Of a DNA stretch of 64,000 nucleotides, positions 18,043-26,327 are shown piece by piece. The stretch is from Shewanella atlantica. GTDB lineage: Bacteria > Pseudomonadota > Gammaproteobacteria > Enterobacterales > Shewanellaceae. The stretch lies in NCBI RefSeq assembly GCF_003966265.1, contig NZ_RXNV01000013.1:39933-103932 (forward strand). Reading direction: 5' to 3'. The first letter of the stretch is position 1, and every line of letters begins with the position of its first letter. Under the pieces are notes generated by a model. The model was not told where the DNA came from. It did no database searches and saw only the letters and a list, made by a program, of their open reading frames with translations. The translations under genes and the position numbers were made by a program.

Positions 18043-19179
18043 TTACTCCTCCAGTGGCTTGGCGAAAATGCTGGTAACGGCATGGGCGCCAATACCCACT
18101 GCAGTTGCTCCAAGAATGACGGCACCTACGGTGTCCGCAGTTGCATCAATTCCATGGAGGAGTTGTCTGCCAAGTGGCTTTTCAAAGTCAGCCATATCAT
18201 CCCAGAAATTTGGCTCTGAGCAGCCCATACAACCATGTCCTGCAAGCACTGGCCAACTGGTATGATGGTTAAATCTTTCGGTAGGGCAGTTGTTGTAGGT
18301 ATAAGGACCCTTACAACCGACCTTGTAGAGGCAGTAGCCCTCTTTAGCACCTTGATCGCCAAACTCTTCGACGAACTCACCGGCATCGAAACGACCACGA
18401 CGTTCACAGTTATCGTGAACACGAGCACCGTAAGCCCATTTAGGGCGATTGAACATATCGAGCGCTGGAAGTTTGCCAAACATGATGAAATACATCAGTG
18501 TTCCGACAATGTTCTTCTCACTTGGAGGACAACCACCTAAGTTAATCACTGTCTTGTCTACAACTTCATGTACGCCTTTTGCACCGGTTGGGTTAGGCGA
18601 AGCGGCTTGAATACCACCGAAAGCTGCACAGGTACCTACCGAAATAATCGCCGCAGCGCCATCGGCAGCATGCTTGATGATTTCGAGGCCTGTGTGACCT
18701 TTACAACCAACAGTCAGGTAAGCACCGTTGTTTGCCGTAGGTACCGCACCTTCTACTGCAAGAAGGTAGTTGCCGTGGTAGGCCTCCATTGCGTGTTCAA
18801 GGTTCTCTTCAGCTTGCCAGCCTGCTGCGGCCATCAAGGTTTCATGGTATTCCAATGAAACATGATCGAAGATAAGAGAATCAAGATTAGGTGTATCGGT
18901 TCTTATTAAAGACTCAGAACAACCTGTACACTCGGCCATATGTAACCAGATTAACGGCACTCTATCGGCAAGTTCCGCGGCTTCCGCGACAAGCGTACTG
19001 AATGGAAGGGGTAGAGCAAGCATCGCTGTTACAGATGCACTCCACTTCATAAAATCACGGCGGGTGATGCCGTTTTCTTTCATTTTGCTAGTTAATGACT
19101 GTCCGTCTCGGGATTTGAGTTGGCGCAGCATATCCAAACGCGCCTGTCCCTGTCGATATAGGGCTGCATGTGTGTCCAT
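18043..19179 (-). CDS. hyaA: [NiFe] hydrogenase small subunit HyaA
   Basis: This 378-residue Fe-S electron-transfer subunit has a Tat signal with the twin-arginine motif TRRDFMKW (Arg40-Arg41) and a hydrophobic core ending near AEA; it exports the folded HyaAB dimer. The cluster cysteines are visible in ECTGCSES (Cys84, Cys87), VGTCAAFGG, GGCPPSE, and the C-terminal GCKGPYTYNNCPTERFN and GCMGCSEP sets. A C-terminal hydrophobic segment near 350-370 anchors it to HyaC. It is first in the operon; the upstream 450 bp holds CRP- and FNR-type boxes. Confidence 0.97.
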   Translation of the reverse strand: MDTHAALYRQGQARLDMLRQLKSRDGQSLTSKMKENGITRRDFMKWSASVTAMLALPLPFSTLVAEAAELADRVPLIWLHMAECTGCSESLIRTDTPNLDSLIFDHVSLEYHETLMAAAGWQAEENLEHAMEAYHGNYLLAVEGAVPTANNGAYLTVGCKGHTGLEIIKHAADGAAAIISVGTCAAFGGIQAASPNPTGAKGVHEVVDKTVINLGGCPPSEKNIVGTLMYFIMFGKLPALDMFNRPKWAYGARVHDNCERRGRFDAGEFVEEFGDQGAKEGYCLYKVGCKGPYTYNNCPTERFNHHTSWPVLAGHGCMGCSEPNFWDDMADFEKPLGRQLLHGIDATADTVGAVILGATAVGIGAHAVTSIFAKPLEE

Positions 19180-19263
19180 GTTAAACCTTTGTTGTTGTTA
19201 TGGAGTTGAATTGTTTTTGCTCACTTTTCAGAAACAAGTCTATGCCTAAAAAAATCGAGAATA

Positions 19264-19277
19264 TTGACTCACATCAA
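19264..19277. promoter_or_regulatory. FNR-type box upstream of hyaA
   Basis: TTGACTCACATCAA matches TTGAT-N4-ATCAA with one mismatch, 85 bp before the hyaA start. It suggests anaerobic (EtrA/FNR) control. Confidence 0.55.
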
Positions 19278-19322
19278 GCTTTATCGTGCTTGAGACGAAA
19301 GTCGTGCATTAGATTTCATCAA

Positions 19323-19338
19323 TATGAGCTAGATCATC
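19323..19338. promoter_or_regulatory. CRP-type box upstream of hyaA
   Basis: TATGAGCTAGATCATC resembles the CRP site TGTGA-N6-TCACA: the inner TGA-N6-TCA and the central CTAGA match, the outer bases do not. It lies about 145 bp before hyaA. The rest of 19180-19629 is AT-rich and contains no gene I can support. Confidence 0.4.
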
Positions 19339-19629
19339 TTTCAGCATTAATGTGGGTCAAAATGTCTCAGCCTGAAAATTTACCTGTTGATGCTCACATA
19401 AATAAAAATCAGTAAATCTAGTGATTTAAAGGGGAAAACCTGGTTTTTTAGACTGAATAAAACATGCATATTATAAGCAGTTTTGAAATGTTAACTATTT
19501 GGTTCACTTGTTATTTATTACACTAACCCAACAAAATTAATTATTTAGATTAGCTTTGTTGAATGTTTTCTATACAGCTTGTTAATTTATTATGTAAACT
19601 GAAGTTAAGACAAACCACAGGGGAAGAAA

Positions 19630-20046
19630 ATGGATTCAATTAAAGTTACCGAATATATGGACCGTCAACCCGTGCTGCTTACACCCGAAATGTCGTTGGC
19701 TGCAGCGGTCGACGCCTTATTAGAGAAGAAAAAGCTGGGGGCACCTGTTGTAGATGCTTCGGGTCAACTCGTTGGTTTCCTGTCTCAACAGGATTGCATG
19801 TCTGTGATGCTAAAAAGCAGCTACCACTGTGATTTAGTGGCTAATGTAGAGGACTGCATGCGCAGCGATGTGCTCTGGGTATCACCCGATGACAGCGTTT
19901 TAAGGCTAGCGGAACAGATGTTGGGGCCTAAACCGAAAGTATACCCGGTCGTAGAAGAGGGTAAGGTGATTGGCACCATAAATCGCACCGATGTACTCAA
20001 TGCCATCAACAAGTATATGCAGCAATGCTACCTCGCTCCGGCTTAG
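19630..20046 (+). CDS. Two-CBS-domain protein
   Basis: This 138-residue protein consists of two CBS domains and nothing else: about 5-60 (VTEYMDRQPVLLTPEMSL ... APVVDASGQLVGFLSQQDCM) and about 75-130 (VEDCMRSDVLWVSPDDSV ... YPVVEEGKVIGTINRTDVL). CBS pairs usually bind adenosyl nucleotides and act as energy sensors or oligomerisation modules. AGGGGAAG precedes the ATG at ideal spacing. It diverges from hyaA but stands alone, so its partner is unknown. Confidence 0.92.
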   Translation: MDSIKVTEYMDRQPVLLTPEMSLAAAVDALLEKKKLGAPVVDASGQLVGFLSQQDCMSVMLKSSYHCDLVANVEDCMRSDVLWVSPDDSVLRLAEQMLGPKPKVYPVVEEGKVIGTINRTDVLNAINKYMQQCYLAPA

Positions 20047-20107
20047 ACTCTTTTTGTAACGAATATTTCTAATATAGTTAATCATTTATAGCTAAGCATT
20101 ACTTCTG

Positions 20108-20127
20108 ACTGCGGGCTTGCCCGCAGT
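20108..20127. terminator. GC-rich hairpin after the CBS gene
   Basis: ACTGCGGGC-TT-GCCCGCAGT is a 9-bp stem located 60 bp past the stop. There is no clear U run, so it is a hairpin with possible terminator function. Nothing else was recognised in 20128-20404. Confidence 0.45.
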
Positions 20128-20404
20128 GCCATATTTCAAACTTCCATTCTTTAATCTGCACTTCGATATCGCTAATCAAGCATTTATATAGACAATTATG
20201 AGGCTCATTGATCGGTGAGTCCTTTTTCTGTGGGCATTCCGGTCAGGGCAAATTTTCATATACCCAGCTATGCTAGATGAAAGATGGGGTTAACTGGTTC
20301 TCATCGCCTGTCACAGTCACAATGAACGATGCTTGGATATGTGCATTGAATAATTACCAAAGCCTCCTCTGAAAGGATTGTCAAAGTAGATGGTTTTAAG
20401 GATT

Positions 20405-21190
20405 ATGATGAAAAAATTTCATATTTTCCTATTTCTAATGGCTAATCTGCTTATGGCTGCGCAGGGCACGGCAGAGGGCGCAGAACTTAAGTTTGTTACC
20501 CATGATTTTCCCCCTTTTAGTCATGAAAGTGGTGGGACGCTATCGGGAGCGGCTATCGATATTGTTCGTCAAACATGTAGCGAGATAGAGATAAGCTGTC
20601 CCATCGAACTATTACCCTGGAAACGATCGCAATTTAAAGTCAAAAGGGGGCAGGCACAGGCAATGTTCGTCATTGGCTGGAATAATAAACGTGACCAGTG
20701 GCTGACGTTTTCTCCACCGCTTTTAAAAACCCAGTATGGATTCTTCGTTAACAGAACTAACCCACTAGACTATCAGTCACTTTCAGACTTGGCCGGGGCT
20801 AAAGTAGGTGTGCTTGAATCATCTAATACCTCAGATCATCTTAAAAAGATCCGCCAGCAGATGATCGAGTTAAACCTCGACCCTATAACTATTCAAGGGA
20901 TCCATGACAATAAGCTGGTGTTTAAGATGTTAGATAATGAAGGTCGCAATATTGAGATGATCTATTCCAACAGGGATGTAGGTAACACGGTTATAGCCCA
21001 ATATGATTTGCAGAATATTCGTTATGCCGGCCCGAATGAAGAGCTGTATTATTATATCGGCTTTGGTCGCAAGCATGCGGATAAGGATCTGGTAGGTCGC
21101 TTTAACCGTGGTTTTATTAAGCTACAACAAACCGGTGTTATCCAAAGTATTTTGGCTGAGTATAATCTGCAATCAGTTGACCCCGACTGA
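20405..21190 (+). CDS. Orphan periplasmic solute-binding protein, family 3 type
   Basis: This protein of about 261 residues has a signal peptide (MMKKFHIFLFLMANLLMAAQG) and a bacterial extracellular solute-binding fold of the amino-acid (family 3) type, recognisable from FVTHDFPPFSHES, LLPWKRSQFKVKRG and LSDLAGAKVGVLESSNTSDHL. AAGGA lies just before the paired ATGs at 20405/20408; an upstream ATG at 20390 is in frame but poorly spaced from a ribosome-binding site. No permease or ATPase gene is adjacent, so it may be an orphan sensor-type binding protein. The ligand is unknown. Confidence 0.85.
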   Translation: MMKKFHIFLFLMANLLMAAQGTAEGAELKFVTHDFPPFSHESGGTLSGAAIDIVRQTCSEIEISCPIELLPWKRSQFKVKRGQAQAMFVIGWNNKRDQWLTFSPPLLKTQYGFFVNRTNPLDYQSLSDLAGAKVGVLESSNTSDHLKKIRQQMIELNLDPITIQGIHDNKLVFKMLDNEGRNIEMIYSNRDVGNTVIAQYDLQNIRYAGPNEELYYYIGFGRKHADKDLVGRFNRGFIKLQQTGVIQSILAEYNLQSVDPD

Positions 21191-21404
21191 GCAGTGGTGT
21201 CTCTTATATATGGCTTAGTCGTGGTAGCACTTCTGTTTGAGTTCTCATGTAGGTCACTACTATTGAGTGGACAGTTAGCTTATCTCTCTTCACTGAGGGC
21301 TCGATGATACCCGTAATTTACGGCCAATAGAGTAAATTTTCCATACCAATAACCGCTTATCCTTGCTAGGATCCCTTTTTTGATCCTGGTAATGGAATCT
21401 GGAC

Positions 21405-24400
21405 TTGAGTTCGCAACAACACCCTCTATCGAATACATATCTAAAACAGTGCTATCAAGCCGATGCTTCTCGCATAAGACGACGCCTTTACAGACTCAAT
21501 AAAGAGGCCGATTCAGATAAGAAACGTCTCACACTCGAGAAGCTTGAAGCACAAGCGGTTGAAGCCTTTGAGAAGGTAGAGCGGAGACGTCAAGGGCGTC
21601 CGGAAATAAGTTATCCTGAAAGTCTGCCCATCTCACAGAAGCGTGAAGAGATTGCCAGGGCTATTGCGGGTCACCAGGTTGTGATTATTGCCGGTGAAAC
21701 GGGATCGGGAAAAACGACTCAGTTACCTAAAATCTGCCTCGAGTTGGGTTTAGGTTGTCGTGGCTTGATTGGTCATACTCAGCCAAGACGATTAGCTGCC
21801 CGGAGTGTCGCCAGTCGAGTCGCCGATGAGCTTAAGAGCCCGCTGGGTGAGGTCGTTGGTTTTAAAGTTCGATTTGCCGATGCTATCAATAGCGACTCTT
21901 ATATCAAGTTAATGACTGATGGTATCTTGCTGGCCGAACTTACCAACGATAAATTCCTGGTTCAGTATGACACTATCATCATTGATGAGGCCCATGAGCG
22001 TAGCCTCAATATCGACTTCATCTTAGGTTATCTGAAAAATGTCCTGAAGAAGCGGCCCGATCTTAAGGTGATTATCACCTCGGCAACTATCGATCTCGAC
22101 AAGTTTTCAAAGCACTTCGGTGATGCACCTGTCATCGAGGTATCGGGGCGAACCTATCCGGTTGAGACCCGTTTCAGACCACTGGTGCGTGATAGTGATG
22201 AAGATCTGGACCTTACCGAAGGGATATTTGAAGCGGTCGACGAACTGACAGCGGAAGGACCGGGTGACATTCTCATCTTTATGAATGGCGAGCGTGAAAT
22301 TCGCGATGTGGCCGATCAGTTAAACCGACGTCAATATCGAGATACCGAGATATTACCTCTCTATGCTCGCCTCTCTTATGGCGAGCAATCGAAAGTGTTT
22401 AAGAGCCATGTGGGTCGCCGTATCGTCCTGGCCACCAACGTGGCCGAGACCTCCTTGACGGTACCCGGCATTCGATACGTTATCGATCCAGGTACGGCGC
22501 GTATCAGTCGCTACAGTTATCGCACTAAGGTTCAGCGCCTGCCAATTGAGCCCATCTCACAAGCCAGTGCCAATCAGAGGCAGGGGCGTTGTGGTCGTGT
22601 GGCACCGGGGATCTGTATTCGGCTTTACGCCGAAGATGATTTTACCAGCCGTCCGGAATTTACCGATCCTGAGATCCTGCGTACCAACCTGGCGTCCGTT
22701 ATCCTGAAAATGCTTTCGATAGGTCTTGGTGACATAGAAGCTTTTCCATTTATTCAGCCACCGGATCAGCGTTATATCCGGGATGGTTTTTTGCTACTCG
22801 AAGAGTTAGAAGCCGTTCAGAAAGCCAAAGGTCGTTTAGGATTAACACCACTGGGCAAGCAGTTAGCTCATATCCCTGTGGACCCTCGACTGGCGCGGAT
22901 GGTTATTCAGGCCAATCAAAATGGCTGTCTGCATGAGGCACTGGTTATCACCTCGGCGTTATCGATACAAGATCCACGCGAACGTCCGATGGATAAGAAG
23001 CAGGCGGCCGATGAAGTCCACAAGAAGCACAGTGACAAGAATTCTGACTTCGTCTCTTTCGTCAACCTGTGGGACCATCTTAAGGTTCAGCAGAAACAAT
23101 ATTCTTCCAGCCAATTCAGAAAGCAGTGTAAGAAGGAGTTTCTCGCTTACCTGAGGGTACGTGAGTGGCAAGATCTCTACGTTCAGTTGAAGCAGGCAGT
23201 ACATGATCTAAAATGGCGTCTCAATACTGAACCCGCCGATTATGAACTGTTGCATAAAGCCTTGCTGACAGGCTTGCTCAGCCATGTAGGCTTTAAAGAT
23301 AAAGACAATGAATATTTAGGGGCTCGTAACCGTAAATTCTTCGTGTTTCCCGGTTCGCCTCTGGCGAAGAAGGGGCCGAAATGGATCATGGCGGCAGAAC
23401 TGACCGAAACCTCGCGCCTGTTTGCCCGTTGCTGTGCCAAAATTCAACCGGAATGGATCGAGCCGTTAGCCGGACATCTGGTGAAGAAAAATTACCTTGA
23501 GCCTCATTTTGAAGCCAAACAGGGCAGTGTTGTAGCACTCGAAAATCAAGTCTTGTATGGCCTTACTATTGTTAATCGTCGCAAGACACAATACGGACCG
23601 GTGAACGCCGTTGAAGCTCGTGAGATCTTTATTCGTAGTGCCTTAGCCGATGGCGAGCTAAAAACCAATGAATCTTTCTTCATTAAAAACCGAAGCTTAC
23701 TTAAAGAAGTTGAGGCCTTAGAGCACAAGTCGCGTCGTCGTGACATCCTGGTCGACGAGCAGGTTTTAGTCGACTTCTATGAGCCGCGCATTCCTGAGGG
23801 GATCTATAACGCGCCTAAGTTTTTCAGTTGGTGGAAGGTCGAACGTAAAAAGAGTCCGGATCTATTGGACTTCGAACGTGAGCAGTTGATGCAGCGTGGC
23901 GATAGTCATATCTCTGCTCTGGATTTTCCGGATTTCTGGCATCAGGGTAACCTTAAGTTATCTGTTAGCTATCATTTTGAGCCTTCGGCTGAAGATGACG
24001 GCGTTGCGATTCATGTGCCGGTAGCCCTGCTTAATCAGATCGAAGATGTGGATTTTGACTGGCAGGTGCCGGGCCTCAGGGAGGAGAAGTGCATTGCACT
24101 GATTAAATCCCTGCCTAAAGCGATACGCCGTAACTTTGTTCCTGCACCGGATTATGCCAAAGCCTGTATGCAGGCCATGAAACCTTTCGAGATGAGTTTA
24201 ATCGATGCTATGTGCAAGCAGTTGCTTCGCATGAGTGGTGTGCGTGTCGGTGCTGAAGCGTTCGATGTTAGCCAGTTGAGTAAACATCTGCTGATCAACT
24301 TCAAAGTAGAAGATGACAAAGGTAAGTTGGTTGCTCAGTCCCGTGACATTGAACAGCTCAAAGCCAGTTTGCAGGGGGAGGTTTCTCACGCTATTCGTCA

Positions 24401-25280
24401 GGTGGCGGACTCGGGGATCGAAAAATCTGATCTGATAGAGTGGTCTTTCGGCGATCTGCCGAGCCAATTCCAGCAGAAGAAAGGGAACTTCGAGGTTAAA
24501 GCTTTCCCTGCTCTGGTTGATGACAGAGAAAGTGTATCGATCAAATTGTTCGATGATGAGAATGAAGCGATTCGGGCACACCGCTCGGGTCTGCAACGCC
24601 TCTTGTTGATCAACATCCCCTCACCGGTGAAACATCTGCAAAAAACCTTGCCTAATAAGGCGAAGTTGGCGATGTACTTTAATCCATTTGGCCAGGTACA
24701 GATTTTAATCGATGATATTTTAGCGGCTGCTGTGCAGCAGTTACTCGATGAGAAAGGCGTCGATGTTCGCTCACAGAGCAACTTCGAACAGGCGAAAGAC
24801 TGGGTCAGGCAGGAGCTCAACCCAACAGCTGCAAAACTTGCGTTAAAAGTCGAAGAGATACTGACGCTCTACCAGAAGATCAAGAAGCGATTGAAGGGCA
24901 AGATAAGTCTGGATATCGCCTTTGCTATGAGTGACATTCAAACGCAACTGGACCAGTTGGTATTTAAGGGCTTCGTTGAACGATGCGGCTGGCAGCGTCT
25001 TCCGGATATGGTGCGCTATCTGAAGGCCATCGATAACCGATTAGATAAGCTACCGGTTGACCCGAATCGAGACCGACTCCATATGCAAAGTATCAATAAT
25101 GTTCAAAAGGAGCTCGAGGCACAACTGGCTAAGATCCCCAGATCGGTTGCTACACCAGAGTCACTGCTCGACGCGCGTTGGATGATTGAGGAGTATCGGG
25201 TTTCATGTTTTGCTCAGGTACTAGGCACGGCTTATCCGATCTCTGAAAAGCGGATTTTGAACCGAATTAAAGAGAGTTAA
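21405..25280 (+). CDS. hrpA: ATP-dependent RNA helicase HrpA
   Basis: This 1291-residue protein is close to the usual HrpA length. It is a DEAH-box helicase: Walker A AGETGSGKTT (97-104), DEAH at 194-197, SAT at about 225, and motif VI with ANQRQGRCGRVAPG. Helicase-associated, OB-fold and HrpA-specific C-terminal regions follow. HrpA remodels mRNA and stalled ribosomes. The start is a TTG at 21405: an in-frame stop lies at 21390 and no ATG is available before the conserved region. Terminated by the hairpin at 25321. Confidence 0.97.
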   Translation: MSSQQHPLSNTYLKQCYQADASRIRRRLYRLNKEADSDKKRLTLEKLEAQAVEAFEKVERRRQGRPEISYPESLPISQKREEIARAIAGHQVVIIAGETGSGKTTQLPKICLELGLGCRGLIGHTQPRRLAARSVASRVADELKSPLGEVVGFKVRFADAINSDSYIKLMTDGILLAELTNDKFLVQYDTIIIDEAHERSLNIDFILGYLKNVLKKRPDLKVIITSATIDLDKFSKHFGDAPVIEVSGRTYPVETRFRPLVRDSDEDLDLTEGIFEAVDELTAEGPGDILIFMNGEREIRDVADQLNRRQYRDTEILPLYARLSYGEQSKVFKSHVGRRIVLATNVAETSLTVPGIRYVIDPGTARISRYSYRTKVQRLPIEPISQASANQRQGRCGRVAPGICIRLYAEDDFTSRPEFTDPEILRTNLASVILKMLSIGLGDIEAFPFIQPPDQRYIRDGFLLLEELEAVQKAKGRLGLTPLGKQLAHIPVDPRLARMVIQANQNGCLHEALVITSALSIQDPRERPMDKKQAADEVHKKHSDKNSDFVSFVNLWDHLKVQQKQYSSSQFRKQCKKEFLAYLRVREWQDLYVQLKQAVHDLKWRLNTEPADYELLHKALLTGLLSHVGFKDKDNEYLGARNRKFFVFPGSPLAKKGPKWIMAAELTETSRLFARCCAKIQPEWIEPLAGHLVKKNYLEPHFEAKQGSVVALENQVLYGLTIVNRRKTQYGPVNAVEAREIFIRSALADGELKTNESFFIKNRSLLKEVEALEHKSRRRDILVDEQVLVDFYEPRIPEGIYNAPKFFSWWKVERKKSPDLLDFEREQLMQRGDSHISALDFPDFWHQGNLKLSVSYHFEPSAEDDGVAIHVPVALLNQIEDVDFDWQVPGLREEKCIALIKSLPKAIRRNFVPAPDYAKACMQAMKPFEMSLIDAMCKQLLRMSGVRVGAEAFDVSQLSKHLLINFKVEDDKGKLVAQSRDIEQLKASLQGEVSHAIRQVADSGIEKSDLIEWSFGDLPSQFQQKKGNFEVKAFPALVDDRESVSIKLFDDENEAIRAHRSGLQRLLLINIPSPVKHLQKTLPNKAKLAMYFNPFGQVQILIDDILAAAVQQLLDEKGVDVRSQSNFEQAKDWVRQELNPTAAKLALKVEEILTLYQKIKKRLKGKISLDIAFAMSDIQTQLDQLVFKGFVERCGWQRLPDMVRYLKAIDNRLDKLPVDPNRDRLHMQSINNVQKELEAQLAKIPRSVATPESLLDARWMIEEYRVSCFAQVLGTAYPISEKRILNRIKES

Positions 25281-25320
25281 GCTCTTCTTTCCTCTCTCAA
25301 CAAACGTTCGCTTTGTACAG

Positions 25321-25351
25321 AAAAAGCGCAGAATTATTTTCTGCGCTTTTT
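25321..25351 (+). terminator. Rho-independent terminator of hrpA
   Basis: A 13-bp perfect stem AAAAAGCGCAGAA / TTCTGCGCTTTTT with a 5-nt loop and a T run, 40 bp after the stop. Confidence 0.93.
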
Positions 25352-25541
25352 TTATTTCAGCCGGATTTAGCCCCATCTCTGTCCTTGAATCAAAGCCGTT
25401 TCTCTCCTCATCTGCCTGCGGCTTCTATCATCACGGGCTTAAGCATATGTTAAACGCTTTATTTTTAAACACACCTTTTGTGAGCCATGTATCCATTTAG
25501 CGATAGCTTTACATCTGATTAACCAGCTGGTAGGGAACTAT

Positions 25542-25557
25542 TGTGACTTGGATCACG
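25542..25557. promoter_or_regulatory. CRP-type box upstream of napE
   Basis: TGTGACTTGGATCACG matches TGTGA-N6-TCACA in nine of ten conserved positions. It lies about 285 bp before napE in a gene-free stretch (25352-25840). Confidence 0.65.
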
Positions 25558-25629
25558 TTAAAACATGTTCTAGATCATGGTAATTATTTGAATGTTTGAT
25601 TTTTAAGCTAAAATAGATGGATGCTTTTG

Positions 25630-25643
25630 TTGATCTGTATCAA
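25630..25643. promoter_or_regulatory. FNR-type box upstream of napE
   Basis: TTGATCTGTATCAA is a perfect TTGAT-N4-ATCAA palindrome, about 200 bp before napE. Anaerobic activation of nap by the FNR homologue is the likely meaning. Confidence 0.75.
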
Positions 25644-25686
25644 GTTTTACATAAGAATGGTGACGCATGTCATGCTGCATGAGCTT

Positions 25687-25702
25687 TACCAAGTTAGAGG
25701 TA
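25687..25702. promoter_or_regulatory. Possible NarP/NarL-type 7-2-7 site
   Basis: TACCAAG-TT-AGAGGTA is arranged as two inverted heptamers with a 2-bp gap. The right heptamer fits the NarL/NarP consensus and the left fits only partly. It would give nitrate or nitrite control of nap; tentative. Confidence 0.3.
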
Positions 25703-25840
25703 TACAGCTTGCTAACTCATTACGAGTACTATTTTCGTCAAGTTAACAACTTGGTTGAAATATTACATATCAACCATCAAATTTGAGTCAAAAATGATGG
25801 CTCACCATGTGCAGGGCTTTCGCCCCACGTTGGAGGACTT

Positions 25841-26035
25841 ATGAGTTCCAGTGCCGAAGCAGAGAGCGAAGAAGAGAAAAGTGTACAGCTTAAAACCTTT
25901 ATTTTTCTCACCGTCTTTCTCGCTCCTTTTGTATCGGTACATTTGGGATTGGGATTTTCATCTCTAGTCGTCCAATCTGCACCATTTCAGAATTTTTCCA
26001 AGATAGATAAGGAACGCCCACATGTCGTTAGCTGA
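25841..26035 (+). CDS. napE: NapE-like small membrane protein
   Basis: This 64-residue protein has an acidic cytoplasmic N-terminus (SSAEAESEEEKSVQL) and a single transmembrane span (TFIFLTVFLAPFVSVHLGLG) containing the LxxFLxP pattern typical of NapE. The C-terminal tail is longer than in enteric NapE. GGAGG lies 6 nt upstream of the ATG, and its last 14 nt overlap the start of napD. NapE accompanies periplasmic nitrate reductase operons; its precise role is unknown. Confidence 0.82.
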   Translation: MSSSAEAESEEEKSVQLKTFIFLTVFLAPFVSVHLGLGFSSLVVQSAPFQNFSKIDKERPHVVS

Positions 26036-26327
26036 GGCGCATATCTCAAGCCTACTAGTCCAGGTTAGCCCTGAGCACTTAAATACAACGAAAAAGCTCA
26101 TAGAAGAGTTTGAAGAAGCCGAAATTTATGGCGTTAATGAAGTCGGAAAAATTGTTGTTGTCTTAGAGACCCAAACACAAGGCTTTATTACTGACGTGAT
26201 TGAAAAAATAAATAATATGCCAGGAGTGCTTGGTGCAACAATGGTTTATCACCAAATTGATGTCGAACCAGATACCAGCAATCAAACGCCTGATAACAAA
26301 TATAATGTTAGCGAGGAACAAGTATGA
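26022..26327 (+). CDS. napD: Nap chaperone NapD
   Basis: This 101-residue cytoplasmic chaperone binds the Tat signal of NapA and delays export until the cofactor is inserted. It has the ferredoxin-like NapD fold (AHISSLLVQVSPEHL, EIYGVNEVGKIVVVLET, INNMPGVLGATMVYHQI). The C-terminus is slightly longer than in E. coli. AAGGA is well placed before the ATG. The stop overlaps the napA start (ATGA). Confidence 0.95.
   Translation: MSLAEAHISSLLVQVSPEHLNTTKKLIEEFEEAEIYGVNEVGKIVVVLETQTQGFITDVIEKINNMPGVLGATMVYHQIDVEPDTSNQTPDNKYNVSEEQV

Noticed and set aside
24198..24820. Long antisense frames inside hrpA
   Set aside because: They are shadows of a full-length helicase gene; no start signals or homology.
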